Origin: Voacanga thouarsii
Lineage: Eukaryota > Streptophyta > Magnoliopsida > Gentianales > Apocynaceae
Assembly (NCBI GenBank): GCA_026120185.1
Contig: JANUWF010001190.1
Span: forward strand, 1,302,001-1,366,000
Reading direction: 5' to 3'
Length of the DNA stretch: 64,000 nucleotides
A model generated the notes under the pieces. That model made no database searches. It saw nothing but the letters and a program-made list of their open reading frames with translations, and was not told the DNA's origin. Position 1 is the first letter of the stretch. Every line of letters starts with the position of its first letter. The position numbers were made by a program, and so were the translations under genes. Of the stretch, positions 48,119 to 60,450 are shown piece by piece.

Positions 48119-48265
48119 ACCATTTGAATTATAATTAAATATGAGTGTAAAATTAAAGTACATTTTCTCTCTGTTTCAATCTTGCAGCCAATCATCTTCC
48201 ACCATTTGAATTATAATTAACTATGAGTGTAAAATTAAAGTATATTTTCTCTCTGTTTCCAAACC
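48119..48265. repeat. Tandem duplication, period 82 bp
   Basis: ACCATTTGAATTATAATTAA starts at 48119 and 48201. Each copy is followed by ATGAGTGTAAAATTAAAGTA and TTTTCTCTCTGTTTC, with a few base differences. Confidence 0.85.
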
Positions 48266-48688
48266 CGACCTTTTCCCTTTCTTCTCCAAAAAAATATTCG
48301 ATCTAAACCCCTAAATTTATCTCCTTTTCTATCCTAACATAGTGGTAGGGAAAAGGAGGGAATAATTAAAGGATGAGCAAAGGAGTCCAGAGGGGAAAAG
48401 GCTTTTGTATTTGAGTAAGCGAGCTATACATGCTTGCTTCTCGCCTGCAGTGCTGCAGACGAGCCCAATGTGCCCATAAATTTATTTTACCCAAGTTACT
48501 CATCTGTCCATCTATAGGCAGCATTGAGCGCTAAATTTATTTTCTGGACCTACACCTCTCCAGCAGCAGCAGAATAGCATGTAATATACCAGAAAAAAAG
48601 GAATATTTACAAAATAGTTTGACCACTCGTCTTCTGTACTTCTTTAACTACTCGTAAATCATAAATAGGAACTCATTACTCCGATCCA
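48266..48688. other. Intergenic, 3' flank of the next gene
   Basis: No coding content. It should contain the 3' UTR and poly(A) region of the minus-strand gene that ends at 48689. Confidence 0.4.
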
Positions 48689-49324
48689 TCACTCCGATCC
48701 ACGGTTTCCCTCAGGAGCATGAGATTGATATGGTGAAGATGACCCCTTTCCACCTGGGAGGCATGACCAGGCTAAGACAGCAGTACCAAGTGTTATGGCT
48801 CCAGCAATCGACCCCCAAATCAACCTCTGCCTTCTCTTCCTTCTTTGCCTAAGACGCCTTGCTGTCTCTACAAAAGGGCGAACAACAGAAAATTTTCAAC
48901 GCAATAAACCTCAAACCACAATCAAGAGAACTAAAAAACAGACATCGAAAGTTCCAGACAGAAGATAGAAGCAATGAGCATGGAGATAATAACTTGAAGC
49001 AAAGATTGCAAAATTTGGAACATCTTACTCTGTTTACTATTCACAAAGTACAACCATCAATTTTTCTTCCAACAAATTAAAGAAAAACTAGTTGTCCTAG
49101 CTATTTCTGTATTCTTGGGCTTTGGCAACTTTGAACAGGAAAAGAAAAGGAGGATCAAATATTGCTTCCAGGTTGGGGGTTAGTTTTTTATTAAAACTAA
49201 CCCCCTCACCCGGGGCTCTTCCTTTCTCTCTCCTTTGAAAATAATCACAAGCTAAAAGGAATAGCCACTCAAATTAAGTTTATAACAATTCAAGGATAAA
49301 GAGTTTGTGGTCAGCCACATACCA

Positions 49325-49370
<46 letters not shown>

Positions 49371-52235
49371 CAAATCAATTTCACCTCAAATTATTACTTC
49401 AACCTGATTGAAGTAGAAATTAGGCAGATAATAACATTGCTTAACTTTTCTTCTAAGCAGTAACATCAAAGCCCCTGAATACCATAGAAGTCTTTAAAAT
49501 AGTCTTAATCTGGACTTAATTTGCTTAAGCTCATATCCATTGCCTGCTTGAACCCAGCCCTCTAACCCCAATATTTCCCCAGATGTTTACCAGCAAAATA
49601 TTTTAAAGTTCAGCATAAGTTTCTTATGCAAAATGACAAAGGCAAAAATTTTAACCATAGACCTATAGACAATTGATAAAAGTTATTCCATTAAAACTCA
49701 GAAATTGCCTGTTCAAAGTTGTTCATCCTTGGTACTTCTTTTCCATTACCTGTTATTCTTCCTCATTGTTCACATTTACACCCCTTTTCCCTTGTCAAAC
49801 ACTATATCACATACTACCACACAATTTGAACCTAGCATCTCAAAAGATTACCCTTTTTTAGACAGTCACTTGTAATATCACAGTTTAATTCATTGTTGGT
49901 ACATTGATTATTCGTTCACATCTGCCAAAAAACAGAAATGAACCTTGAAAATAAGGGAAATGTTACTAAATTGATAAGGCAATTAAACATGCTTAAGAAA
50001 AAGAAAAAGAAAAAGAAAAGGTAATAAAGGAGTTAAACACAAACAGCCATATTGATCCCTTCACATCAGCCAAAAACAGAAAAATACCTTGAAATAAGGG
50101 AAATATTTCTACATTGACAATGAAAAGAGTTTATTTCCAGCCATTGATACTAAATATTCTTAACAAGAGAGAGGGGGGGGGGGGGGGAAGAGGGAGGGAG
50201 GGAGGGAAGGGGGGGCGCGTGTGGGGGCTAATAAAGGAATCAAACCCAAACAGCCATATTCAATTTATAAAAGTACAAATCTTTTGCATATTAGAAATTA
50301 GAGGAACAGGTGAAAAGCTTGACAAAATCATCCTTCCATATAGCCACTAACATCTTTTTCTTCTTCTTCTTGATGCTTTTATTTTAATCCTCCTCTGTGA
50401 TTACATATATGCAAGAAGCATTAGAAAGACTATTATGAACAGAGACATACTGTACTAAGAATGATTGCTCCATCTACAACCCAAAAAAATGTTTTTTTTT
50501 TCCCCCGTAACTAAACAAGTAGTTTTGGAGGTGTGTTTATAATACATTAAAATTTGCATATCATAGTCAATGCATGAAGGATGGACTTAATTGCAACCAA
50601 GTGAGAGAAAAATAGGAATAAAATCAATACTATTGGTGGATAAATATGTTTTTAAAGTTGGATAACAGCCTAGCTATAGAAAGGGAAGACAAAGATTACT
50701 CACCTATCGTTTCCTGATTCCTCTGAGACATCTCCCTATTAACAGTCTCATAATAATGTAGCCTGTCTAACAACCGAGCAATCTCAAAGTTCTTCAACTC
50801 CATCAGAGCTTCCATCTCCATCCCGACCTCAGCCTTTGCAGTTCCCCTCCCAACTGCATTTGACACAAACCGAGCAAGGAATAATTGTCGGGATAACTCT
50901 TCAGCAGGATCATTTGGCTGTTCATCCTCAGAAGCAGCAATGGGATCAGCAGGTAGTGTTAAACCCACAACAGATAACTCTTCTCGAAGCTTCTGCCACT
51001 GAGCTCGCATGTTATTTAATTCTTCTTCTGCTTGTTTCCGTTTTTCTATCTCCATCAACAAACTTAATCTTATTTCGCGCAATTCAGCTTCAATATCCAT
51101 CATGGTGGGTTGCAGTCCGCTCTCGGAAGACAGTTCTGAAGAAAGAGATACACATAAGGCTATCAACTACCAACATAATAACAATCGGACATTGAAGATT
51201 ATGACACCTGTAATTTATCACAAAGATGTTTACAGATGTCATTGTTTCTCTCTCCCTGGGATTTAATTTGACTTGCTTTTCATCTATAGTAAAAAGCAAT
51301 AATCCTAAAAGTTATACCACGTGGAAAACATGCAGAATGCACATTAAAATGTACAACAAAGCTATAGGCGGAAAACCAATTAATATAGCAAATATGTTAT
51401 AAGAAAGGCTATGAATGTAACATAGTACAATACCTTCCCATGCATCATAAAATTCAACCAATGGTGTTGAAACATTTGCAGATCTTTCTACTATATAATT
51501 GCTCTCACTGTCAGCATTGCTCTTGACACTCATTGATTCTTGGGGATCAAAGAAATCATCAGCCTCACCATTTCGTTGCATATTAAATGTGACCGAATTT
51601 AAACTACCATTTTGCACAGCTGAACTATTAGCAAAGTCAGTTATTTGAGGTTCACCATTGAAGACCCCATTCACATGCCCTTCCTTTACAGGGCTGAGAA
51701 CAGAGGGAGCAACATCACCCTTTGGAGAGTCAACAACATTTGCAGAAGCAACATTCTCATTCACAGCAGAAGGATCTACATCTTTCTCTCCACATTTTGC
51801 ATTCTCATCCACATGTTTCTCATTTAGAGACCTATTGTGAATAGCAACATCATCCTGAGAGAAACTTTTGAGAAGTCGTGGACCCCTCCGCTTGTGATTG
51901 ATGATGTAAGGCGACGGAGGGAATGAAGAGGGTGAATCAGGAAGCGGAGTTGGCTCAGGAGTTGCATAGAGAGCAGGAGATATTTGAGTCCAATGATGTT
52001 TTCTATCTATCATCATGGTTGAAGTAACATTTCTACCATTGGACTTTAAATTGGGGACACTAATTGACTTTTCAAGGTTAGGATCAGAAAGGTTAGTTCC
52101 CCTGTTGGACCTTGCATTTGGAGTACTACTCCTCCTTTCAAGTTTTGGATCAGGACCAGTCTTCACTGCTGCCATAGCTTTTGCTGACCCTGGTTCAATC
52201 AACCTATCGAAAGCTATTGCTGTAAATGTAGGCAT
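48689..52235 (-). CDS. Conserved plant protein with coiled coil and C-terminal membrane anchor, three exons
   Basis: Coding exons on the minus strand: 52235-51434, 51135-50704 and 48867-48689, total 1413 bp, 470 residues plus TGA. Splice sites fit (GTATTG/CTTCAG; GTGAGT/TTGTAG) and the frame is open across both joins. The N-terminus MPTFTAIAFDRLIEPGSAK and the block ISPALYATPEPTPLPDSPSS are typical of a conserved plant family of unknown function. Residues about 275-330 form a predicted coiled coil (DIEAELREIRLSLLMEIEKR). Near the end a basic stretch (RRLRQRRKRRQR) precedes one hydrophobic segment (WGSIAGAITLGTAVLAW), suggesting a tail-anchored protein facing the cytosol. It looks intact. The role is unknown to me. 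Confidence 0.85.
50172..50226 (+). repeat. G-rich tract with G-quadruplex potential in intron 2
   Basis: GAGAGGGGGG...GGGAAGAGGGAGGGAGGGAGGGAAGGGGGGG: at least six runs of three or more G within 55 bp, on the strand opposite to the gene's sense strand. Confidence 0.85.
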
Positions 52236-52256
52236 GATTCTACAATATCAGCAGCC

Positions 52257-52844
52257 TGCCAAACCAAACAAAGCTTCCCTTTAATTAACAAATCAGGAGA
52301 CAAATTCATTTGCAGATCAATGCTATGAACAACCAGTGAAACAGCTAAGAAGCATAAGGTAGACCTATATGAGATTAAAACACAAATTTGAACTTCAAAG
52401 AACCTTAAAGAACCAATAAGGCCAAGATGACTTAGACTAGTAGGAAGGCGTAAACCCAGAAGGCAGAAGCTTCCACAAGGCAAACACTTAAGAGTGCAAG
52501 ATCCCAGATAAGAAAAACTTGTTGTTATTGTTGTTGTGTGTGTTTATTTATTTTTGTGGTTTATAATACTGAGGAAAGAAGATTCAACGGACTGTTTACA
52601 TGTTATATATAATGCATTTTACCAAATTTGACTACACTTGTTTAGTGGTTTTTACCACCAATTTATAATCAGTTTGATCTGTGAAGAAATAAGCCTGTAC
52701 TTTGTTTTCGATTTGATGCTTGTACATAGAATGTCTTAGTTGCTTCCCTTTTGAGCTTAAAGCACATAAACTATTCAATGATGGTCAATCATTCCTGAAA
52801 ATAGTTTTGAACAAAGGATTGATTTTTATAAACATGATCTCCTC

Positions 52845-52875
<31 letters not shown>

Positions 52876-53449
52876 AATAATCAAAATTTCGCAGCTACAT
52901 ATTCAATCACTAGAAGTAGCTTCTGAGCTTTAACAGTGCTAGATGCAGCGTTCCTCCTGTAGCTCTCAACCAATTGAGCACACATGCGCAACCCATTTTT
53001 CCTCTCAGAAAATTCAGTACCACACAAAAAAAAACATGAAAATCACAATTCACAAAGATAAGATTTTCATGTCCTATATTCTCATGACTTCCATCATCTA
53101 ATGCTAACTATCATCGGAAGAGGGGGGAGGGGGGGGAATACTATTATACCAAAACTACAAGCCGCCCTATATCAGAGACAAAAAGGAACACATAATACAC
53201 AAGCTGTCATTTCCAACCCAAGAATACAAGTAACTCAAAATTCTATTGAAATTACACCGTTTCGCAGATACCAAACTCACATGATAATAATGAACGCTAT
53301 CAATCACGACAACACAAAATCTATTCGACAAACCATAGTAACACTCCTCCTCAAAACACAATAACACCAAACAAATTTAAAAACTTATGCCCGTTCCTGT
53401 ACGTGAACATATCAAATATACATATACAGAGAGGGATAGAGAAGGTTAC
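52257..53449 (-). other. Probable 5'-UTR intron of the coiled-coil gene
   Basis: On the minus strand a 5' splice site (CTCAG then GTAACC, 53449) and a 3' splice site (TTTGGCAG before 52256) frame this stretch. The ATG lies about 20 bp after the 3' site. The UTR exon would start in the GC-richer region 53450-53560. A CT-repeat (53758-53775) lies further upstream, as is common near plant promoters. Inferred from splice motifs only. Confidence 0.5.
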
Positions 53450-53559
53450 CTGAGGAAGAAGAAAGAGAAGCCCTAGGCGAAGCAGCTGCGGAGGCAGGAA
53501 ACGAGGAGCAAGAGGAGAAAACATAAATGAATCCAGATGATGCGAATGAACCAAGAAGA

Positions 53560-56500
53560 AACCTGATCTCAACTATCATAATTCACAGGCTATTATTTTC
53601 CGAAATCAGCATTCATTCAAATCACTGCAACCGAAAAACAAGTGTCAGAAGAAATCATCGTCATCATTCATCGCGAATCATGACATTTTCTTCTCCCCAA
53701 CCTTTGGGAACAAGATACGCAGGAAGCAAGCTCCCAGAGTCCCCACCACAATACAGCCCTCTCTCTCTCTCTGCCCCCCTTTTGTTGAGCGAATGCGAGA
53801 GCCGAGAGCTACTCCTCCCTCTCAACTTCGCGGGTTACGTAACTGTAGCTTTAATTGTTGGGCGCAGCTCGTCGCACCACCTAGGACCGCAAACCCAATT
53901 TTAAAATTCGGCTCTATTACGGCGTGATTTTATGTGAATTGGGTGGACCTTTTCTTTTTTGGAATTTTTTTATGATGTTGGTAACCGCCATAAGCGGTTG
54001 AGCTCATCTGGGCTTGGACGCTACGCCACTTGTGTTTATAACTGATTCTCGAAAATGACCCTTGGTTTATTAGGATTTAACAGTAGCGGGCCGGATCCTG
54101 CACCGTTCGACCGCTGGGATTTCGTTTCGTCTATCGCTAGCCCCGAAAGCCTTACAACGCAAGTTTAGTTTATAATTCCCAGAGCTTCTGCATCCTTTTT
54201 AAATTTAAAAAAAAAAGGTTAAAAATCTAAATAGAATCGGGAAATTTTAAATTTTGTAATTAAATTTTAAAAAATTCAAAATAATAATTATATTATTAAA
54301 ATATTCTGATTTTATGCTTGTATAAGTTTAACTCTTTCTTTCTAATAGAATCGATGACACAATTTTCAAAACAATTTTTTCTTCCTTAACATATCTCAAT
54401 TTTTCAACCCCTTTAAAAAAAAAAAACAACACGATATTGTAATTTGAAAATGTCCAGAAGTTGAAATCCTCCATTACCCACTTGTTATTGTTGGAGGTTA
54501 AGCATCCATAGAACTATATGGACTGACAATAATCTTGCAAGAAGATTCATAACTTGTGATAATAAGCAAGTAAATTCGATATTTTTTTCAATAACGCAAA
54601 TATACATTGATTTCACATTTTATGCGAAGGGTAAAGATTCAAGATGTAAATTTTAGGTGTGGATTGATCTCAAAATACGTAGTAAATTTATGAAAATTAT
54701 TCTCAGTTTGTTATTGCGAATTTGTCTATTTTTTCTTTCTTTTAATTAATAAAAATGCTTTCAAAAAATATCATTGACAATCACGTGATCGACAAAAGAA
54801 TGTAAGGTAATTAAACGGTCAAATTTAACAAAAATACAATATCGAGATATTTAAATAATATGAATGTTATTTCTAAACTTTTTTAATTTAGATGCAAAAT
54901 TTAAATTTTCAGATAATTTATATACTACTTAAAATTTTTTTATCTAAAAAAAATAATGCATTCAAACTCTAATTTATAAGTAATATATAGTATTCCTCTA
55001 AATATTTACTCTCTTAGAACTAACTTGTCTAATCGACAAAATATTACCCAGACGAGTGCTAATCGGAGGAGGACTGACCGACCAGCCATCCCGGAACACA
55101 GTAATTATCTACAAACTTAGGTTATAAAATAGTATTATGTTATTATTAAAATAAACAGTTTGTAAAACTGGTTATTTACAAATTCAGGTTATTTATTATA
55201 AAGTACATTATATTTGTTATTAGTACAATAGTAAAAAAAAAAGAAAGAGAGAGACATAAATAATTTATTATAAAGTACAATATTTATATTTTAATGATTT
55301 GTAGGAATTGTTTCAAGTAAAAAAGAAGAGAAATTTGTAGGAATTGTTTCAAGACGCACGCTGAAACTTAGTAAACATAAAAGAGATAAGTCTAATAGAT
55401 TTGGAAGGAGTTTAATAACATAAGTAATATAAATATATATATATATATATATAATATAGTAATTTATAATTTAAACTTCCTCTATCATTTTTTATCTATC
55501 TATTTTAATCGATTCATTAATTTTAAAAAAATAAAATTTTTTAATTAATTAATTAACATTTCTTATTTTACCCTAAAAATCACTCTCTTTATTAAGGAAT
55601 AATCAAATTACAAAATTTTATATATTGTAAGTTTTATTTTTCACTACAAGTGCACAAGTCTCATTGTATTAAAAAGAAATATTTGTGAAAAATAACAATT
55701 AATATAATCTTAGTTTATTAATGAAACAAATAAATTAGAATAAAAATATTAATTAAAATAGACAGATAATATTTAAAAAAAAAAAAACCTATGTGTCTGT
55801 TACTACCGAAAAAGGTGTGATTTTTGTGGCACAGAAATCTTAGCTACATCCTTTCCTTATAGGCATAGAAAAAGAATGATTTTTTGTAGGTATAAATTTA
55901 TTAAACACTGCATAAGTTACATAAATATATATTAAATATTTTATTTTCTTTGAATTTGAATATCTATATGCACTTTATCATAATCCTTGAAACTTTCAAA
56001 GTTTTAATATCTTCTTCTCTATCTACAAAGTAATAACTTTCAAACTGGTTAAGAATTATCAAAGTTGTTTTTATTCTTTACATTATGATTATTTTTTACA
56101 AAGAAATTTACAGTCATTATCTTAAAGTGTATTAAAATAAATTCGCTCCGTATAATAACTCCTAAACTAGGTAAATTATATTAGACAAATCTTATGCGAA
56201 GGCCTCAAATCTAAAAAGAAGTTCGAACTTAAAATGATAATGTGAAAAAATCCAACACTTACTATTAAAATTCCCACAAAATTTTTACATGATCAAATTA
56301 TTACTCAAATTTTACTAAACGACCACTGGAAGTTGAGGTTTTCATTATCAAAGCTCAGCCACAAATAGGACCATATCTTCTCCCTTCTCATTTTGTGGTT
56401 AGATAGACTTGGATGTAAAATAATAGCTGAAAAAAAAATGAAATCCATAAACCAAATACAAAGATCCAAGAATCTCCGTTGGCAAAGACACATATTTCAT

Positions 56501-56640
56501 ATTGATAACAACGACATATGATATCTAACATGTATTTTTCTGATTGTAACTGCAAAAGGACTTGACCAGGATCACCAAAACATTTGGATAGAATGCTAAC
56601 TTCGTGTGTAGTAGGTAGCAGGCTTGTTTGAATTTGCATC
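53560..56640. other. Promoter region and AT-rich intergenic sequence
   Basis: The first 400 bp are GC-richer and probably include the promoter of the minus-strand gene. From about 54200 the sequence is very AT-rich with no coding content; a (TA)n run lies at 55431-55455. Confidence 0.4.
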
Positions 56641-56976
56641 CTACATACCTCCTTCTCTGAGATACTGCAAGTATCTTGAGAATTCTGGCTTTGCTGTTGC
56701 CTTCTTCCTTAGGCGGCCATCGAAAAGATTAAACAGTGGGTGAATCTTGCTAGCCCTTTTCGCTTCCTTTGACAGAGACTTTGGGGATGGCGAAACGTTC
56801 TGATTAGTTGTTGATTTCTTGGATAATGGAGAACTCAATATCTTTGCTGGCACACTTCTTGCTCTGTTCAACTTGGCTTCATCCAAAAGAGCAGCAGTAG
56901 CAGACTCCTTGTCCTTGTACTCGTCAGTTAACTTTTCATATCCCCTGCCACCTCGGGTGCTCAGAGCTCTGAACAT
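56641..56976 (-). CDS. Small conserved plant protein of unknown function
   Basis: The ATG at 56976 opens 111 codons: MFRALSTRGGRGYEKLTDEY at the start, a Ser/Lys-rich middle, and a conserved C-terminus KIHPLFNLFDGRLRKK then KPEFSRYLQYLREGGM. I chose this ATG because family members start MFRALST and a 3' splice site (CAG at 56986-56988) lies 9 bp upstream, so the leader contains an intron. The last codons overlap a perfect 5' splice site (GGAG then GTATGT at 56648-56643). In related proteins the sequence usually runs on beyond EGG, so a short last exon may be missing from this model. Confidence 0.7.
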   Translation of the reverse strand: MFRALSTRGGRGYEKLTDEYKDKESATAALLDEAKLNRARSVPAKILSSPLSKKSTTNQNVSPSPKSLSKEAKRASKIHPLFNLFDGRLRKKATAKPEFSRYLQYLREGGM

Positions 56977-56999
56977 GGCTTCTCCCTGCAACTGAAAGC

Positions 57000-58702
57000 A
57001 AGAGATAACTGCACCGCGAAAATGGAAGAAACTTGCAGAAACCGGAGACTAAGTCGATGCAAATTGCACATGGATTTTGTGTCCTATTTGACAAATGTCT
57101 TCGCTTGAAATAATGCTCACGTGATATTAGGTATGGAATCATTCATCCTTTGCAAATTGATTTTGCATTATTGACTTTGATGCAATGTCCAGCCAGTGTG
57201 AAAAGATGGGGAGACAATTCAAAAGGGGTGCTAAGACTTGGTGTGGACTAATCTTTTGTCCAATGGTTTCAAATGTTTGGCTTCGTCTGTGAGCTGGAAA
57301 CCTATGTTACTTTAGATGTGTACTTAAAAAAAAATTACGAGTATATAAATCAATTTAAATAATTTTTTATCAATAAATTTAAAAAGTTAATAAATATTTC
57401 GAAAAGATAGATCTTGAGATTTAAGAGTTACCACTACTTCACTCAACCAAGTGGATTGACCCCAATGTTTGGCCTCTTTGACAGCGAAGATTAGACGCAC
57501 AAATCTTGGGATTATGCTTTCTTATCAGCAAATATGCTGATAGACCTATTAATTGAGGTAGGCTTAGGACTTCAACTAGAATAATTAAGCAGAATTCGAC
57601 CTTGTGATTATTAATTCACAATGCAATTCACCGAAGGCTCACAAACTATTGGGTTATGCCCAGGAGGATTAATACTCTGCCTATTGGCATCATTCGTCTT
57701 TTGTCATGATGCCAAATAAAATCAGATTTTTATTCGACGTGTATTTAATTTGAGATTTTTTTCCCGAAGAAAATTTTTAAGCAAAAAGGAATTTGAATTA
57801 GATATGTGTGTGCGTGTGTAAAAATATTTTATGAGTGAATAACACTTCTCAAAAATGATGAATCATTTGAGTTGGATTGGATTTGGATTTGGATTTTTTT
57901 TAAGTAATAGTTGTTTTATCATTCACTGTATCATATGAGAATCCAATCCTGAACACCAGTCATGATTCCTTTTCTATTACTACAGGTGCTCTGCTGAAAC
58001 ACATTGAACTGACCCATGATTTCAAACCATGATACAGAAGTGCATCATATGCAAATATCAGTAAAAGAACAAGAAGCTAAGTTTTAAAGGGCCAAAATCT
58101 CGCTTTCGTAATCTGAAGTCTCGCGGATTGGTTGCATTTTACATCTTGTAAGCAGCTAAACCTAAAATCACACGCCAAGACAAGTTTATTCCTTTTCGAT
58201 CACAAATATCAATTTCCACATATTTTTCTTGATAACGAACTGGAATGATTAAAATGTTGCATGAATCATTCTCCAGGTAAGACGAAGAGAGAATTAATGT
58301 AGAACTTCAAAGACAAAAGGACAAGTACAGAAGTTGAAGACAAACAAAAGACAAATGTGTTTACAAGAATATGTTTATCACTCTGTTTCAGATTCAAAAA
58401 ATGTGTTTACAAGAATGACTGGTACATTTTCATGAAGCCTAACAGCATAGACTAACAAACTCTAGTCAATACTTACAAGGAAAAAAGTACAAAGATAATG
58501 CCAATAGAATTGATGACTGTAAAACTTTTGGTGCTGAACACTCGATATTTTGGCAATTTGGTGTGAGCAGCTCCATGTCATCCTCTTATGAAGCATTTAA
58601 GCAAATCTACTTTATCAAAGAGCAAAAAGAAGAAAACTGGAAAACTAGTTCTATTTCTTGTGAAATATGGGAAAAGTTAATTTGCCAACAGAAGGAAATT
58701 TG
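57000..58702. other. Intergenic, no gene seen
   Basis: Contains the leader and promoter of the small gene at the left and the 3' flank of the PPR gene at the right. No coding homology. Confidence 0.4.
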
Positions 58703-60364
58703 TCAACAAACCTCTTGTAAACTTCCCAAACTTGATGCTCCAGATTCATCAAACCTGAGTCCATCGCTACATCTAGCTACAGTGACCCAACTACTCCCTT
58801 CTCCCTTGGCTATTCCCTTTTTCTTCATAGTGGTCCTCAACTCATCAACAGCATCCCATCTTCCAATGGCAGCATAAAAATTGGAAAGAGCTACATAATT
58901 CCCAGGGTTATTAGGCTCTAACTCAAGGAGTTGCTTTGCAGCAAATTCACCTCGCATGACATCTTGGTTGATTCTGCAAGCATTCAGTAGAGCAGAACAT
59001 ACAGCAGCAGATGGCTTGGTACCCTTGTCTACCATATGATTGAAAAGACTCCATATGTCTTCAATGTGACCTGCTCGGCCGAGCATATCTGTCAAGCAAG
59101 CATAATGCTCTGGACCTGGCTCTAAACCAAACCTATCCTGAACCATGAAAAAGCACTCTCGCCCCTGTTCCACTAGGCCTGAATGTCCACAAGCTGATAA
59201 TACAGCTAGAAACGTAACAGCATTTGGCAAGACCTTGTTTTCCTTCTCTCCCATCCTCGTGAAAAGGTCAAGAGCTTCAGCTCCACACCCATGACTTCCA
59301 TATGCATCTATCATGCTTGTCCAAGAAACCACATCTTTTCTGCAAATTGCTTCAAAAACCAAACCTGCAGCCTTGATTTTTCCACACTTGGCATACATAT
59401 CTAACAGTGCATTACATAACTGGGTGTCATTGGTGAAAAATTGACGTGTCATCACTCCGTGTATCTGCTTCCCAATCCAGATATCTGAATTCTCAGAGCA
59501 AGCAGCAAGAGCACTCGTAAGTGCAATGACATTAGGTTTAATTTCATTCATAAGTGACAAAGCTACATCATATCTTTTATTAAGAACACAACCAGAAATT
59601 AGAGAATTGTAAATGACATGATCTTTTTTCCAACTTAATGTGTGATAGATTTTCATTGCTTCATCAATCTGTCCTGACTTGGAGTAGAAATCAATCAAAG
59701 CAGTACTTAGAACTACCAAATCACGACCCATCACAAGAATCAATCCATGCATTTGCTTTCCCTGTCGATAGGCTTTCAAAGATGTACATGCTTTAAGTAC
59801 AGAGCACAAGGTAAACTCACTGAACTCTACTCTTTCCTTCCTCATATTGTAAAACAAATCTATGGCTTTTAGTGGCAGGTCATGGCGTAAATAACTTGAA
59901 AGCATAGCATTCCATGCAACCACATCCCTAAAACTCATCTCATCAAATAAACAAACCGAGTTCGCAAGTTGCCCATATTTGGAGTACATATCAATTAGGG
60001 CAGTTTTGATCACTATCTCAGTGTCCAAACCTAATTTGATCACTAGAGCGTGCACCTGCCAGCCAGGGGTTGGGTCTAGAATAGCCGAGCAAGCTCTCAA
60101 GACAGGAGTGAATGTATAGGAATTTATGTCAGTGCGGATGCAGTGCATGTGAAAAAAGAGATTCCATGTGGCAACAACATCCCCATTGCGTATATAAGAG
60201 GTGAGGGTAGAGTTCAGAAAGGTTATGTCTCTTTGCGAAATTTCATTGAACTCTTGGGCATGAATGTGAAGATTGACATACCGCAATTTGTTTATAGCTG
60301 TATCAGTACAATATTTTTCAGAACTTCGCAAGAGACAATAAGAGAAATGTCTGAATTTGAACAT
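58703..60364 (-). CDS. Mitochondrial PPR protein, PLS class, E subgroup (At5g66500-like)
   Basis: A single uninterrupted exon of 553 codons. The first 40 residues are basic and hydrophobic, fitting a mitochondrial signal. Then come PLS-type pentatricopeptide repeats, for example TALIDMYSKYGQLANSVCLF, FRDVVAWNAMLSSYL, TALIDFYSKSGQIDEAMKIY and NALLDMYAKCGKIKAAGLVF. The C-terminal part (ACLTDMLGRAGHIEDIW to GEGSSWVTV) is the E region; no DYW deaminase domain follows. The overall order closely matches Arabidopsis At5g66500. Such proteins bind organelle RNA and often define C-to-U editing sites with a DYW partner. The target here is unknown. The gene looks intact. Confidence 0.9.
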   Translation of the reverse strand: MFKFRHFSYCLLRSSEKYCTDTAINKLRYVNLHIHAQEFNEISQRDITFLNSTLTSYIRNGDVVATWNLFFHMHCIRTDINSYTFTPVLRACSAILDPTPGWQVHALVIKLGLDTEIVIKTALIDMYSKYGQLANSVCLFDEMSFRDVVAWNAMLSSYLRHDLPLKAIDLFYNMRKERVEFSEFTLCSVLKACTSLKAYRQGKQMHGLILVMGRDLVVLSTALIDFYSKSGQIDEAMKIYHTLSWKKDHVIYNSLISGCVLNKRYDVALSLMNEIKPNVIALTSALAACSENSDIWIGKQIHGVMTRQFFTNDTQLCNALLDMYAKCGKIKAAGLVFEAICRKDVVSWTSMIDAYGSHGCGAEALDLFTRMGEKENKVLPNAVTFLAVLSACGHSGLVEQGRECFFMVQDRFGLEPGPEHYACLTDMLGRAGHIEDIWSLFNHMVDKGTKPSAAVCSALLNACRINQDVMRGEFAAKQLLELEPNNPGNYVALSNFYAAIGRWDAVDELRTTMKKKGIAKGEGSSWVTVARCSDGLRFDESGASSLGSLQEVC

Positions 60365-60450
60365 CTACAGTGCTGAGAATGCTTCTAGCTAGAACAACAG
60401 CTATTGCAGCGTATAGCCCTTCCTCTAGATAACCTGAAGAAGCATAAATC

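Noticed and set aside
53527..53904. A 125-codon plus-strand ORF
   Set aside because: It lies over the promoter and UTR exon of the minus-strand gene and has low-complexity, non-conserved content.
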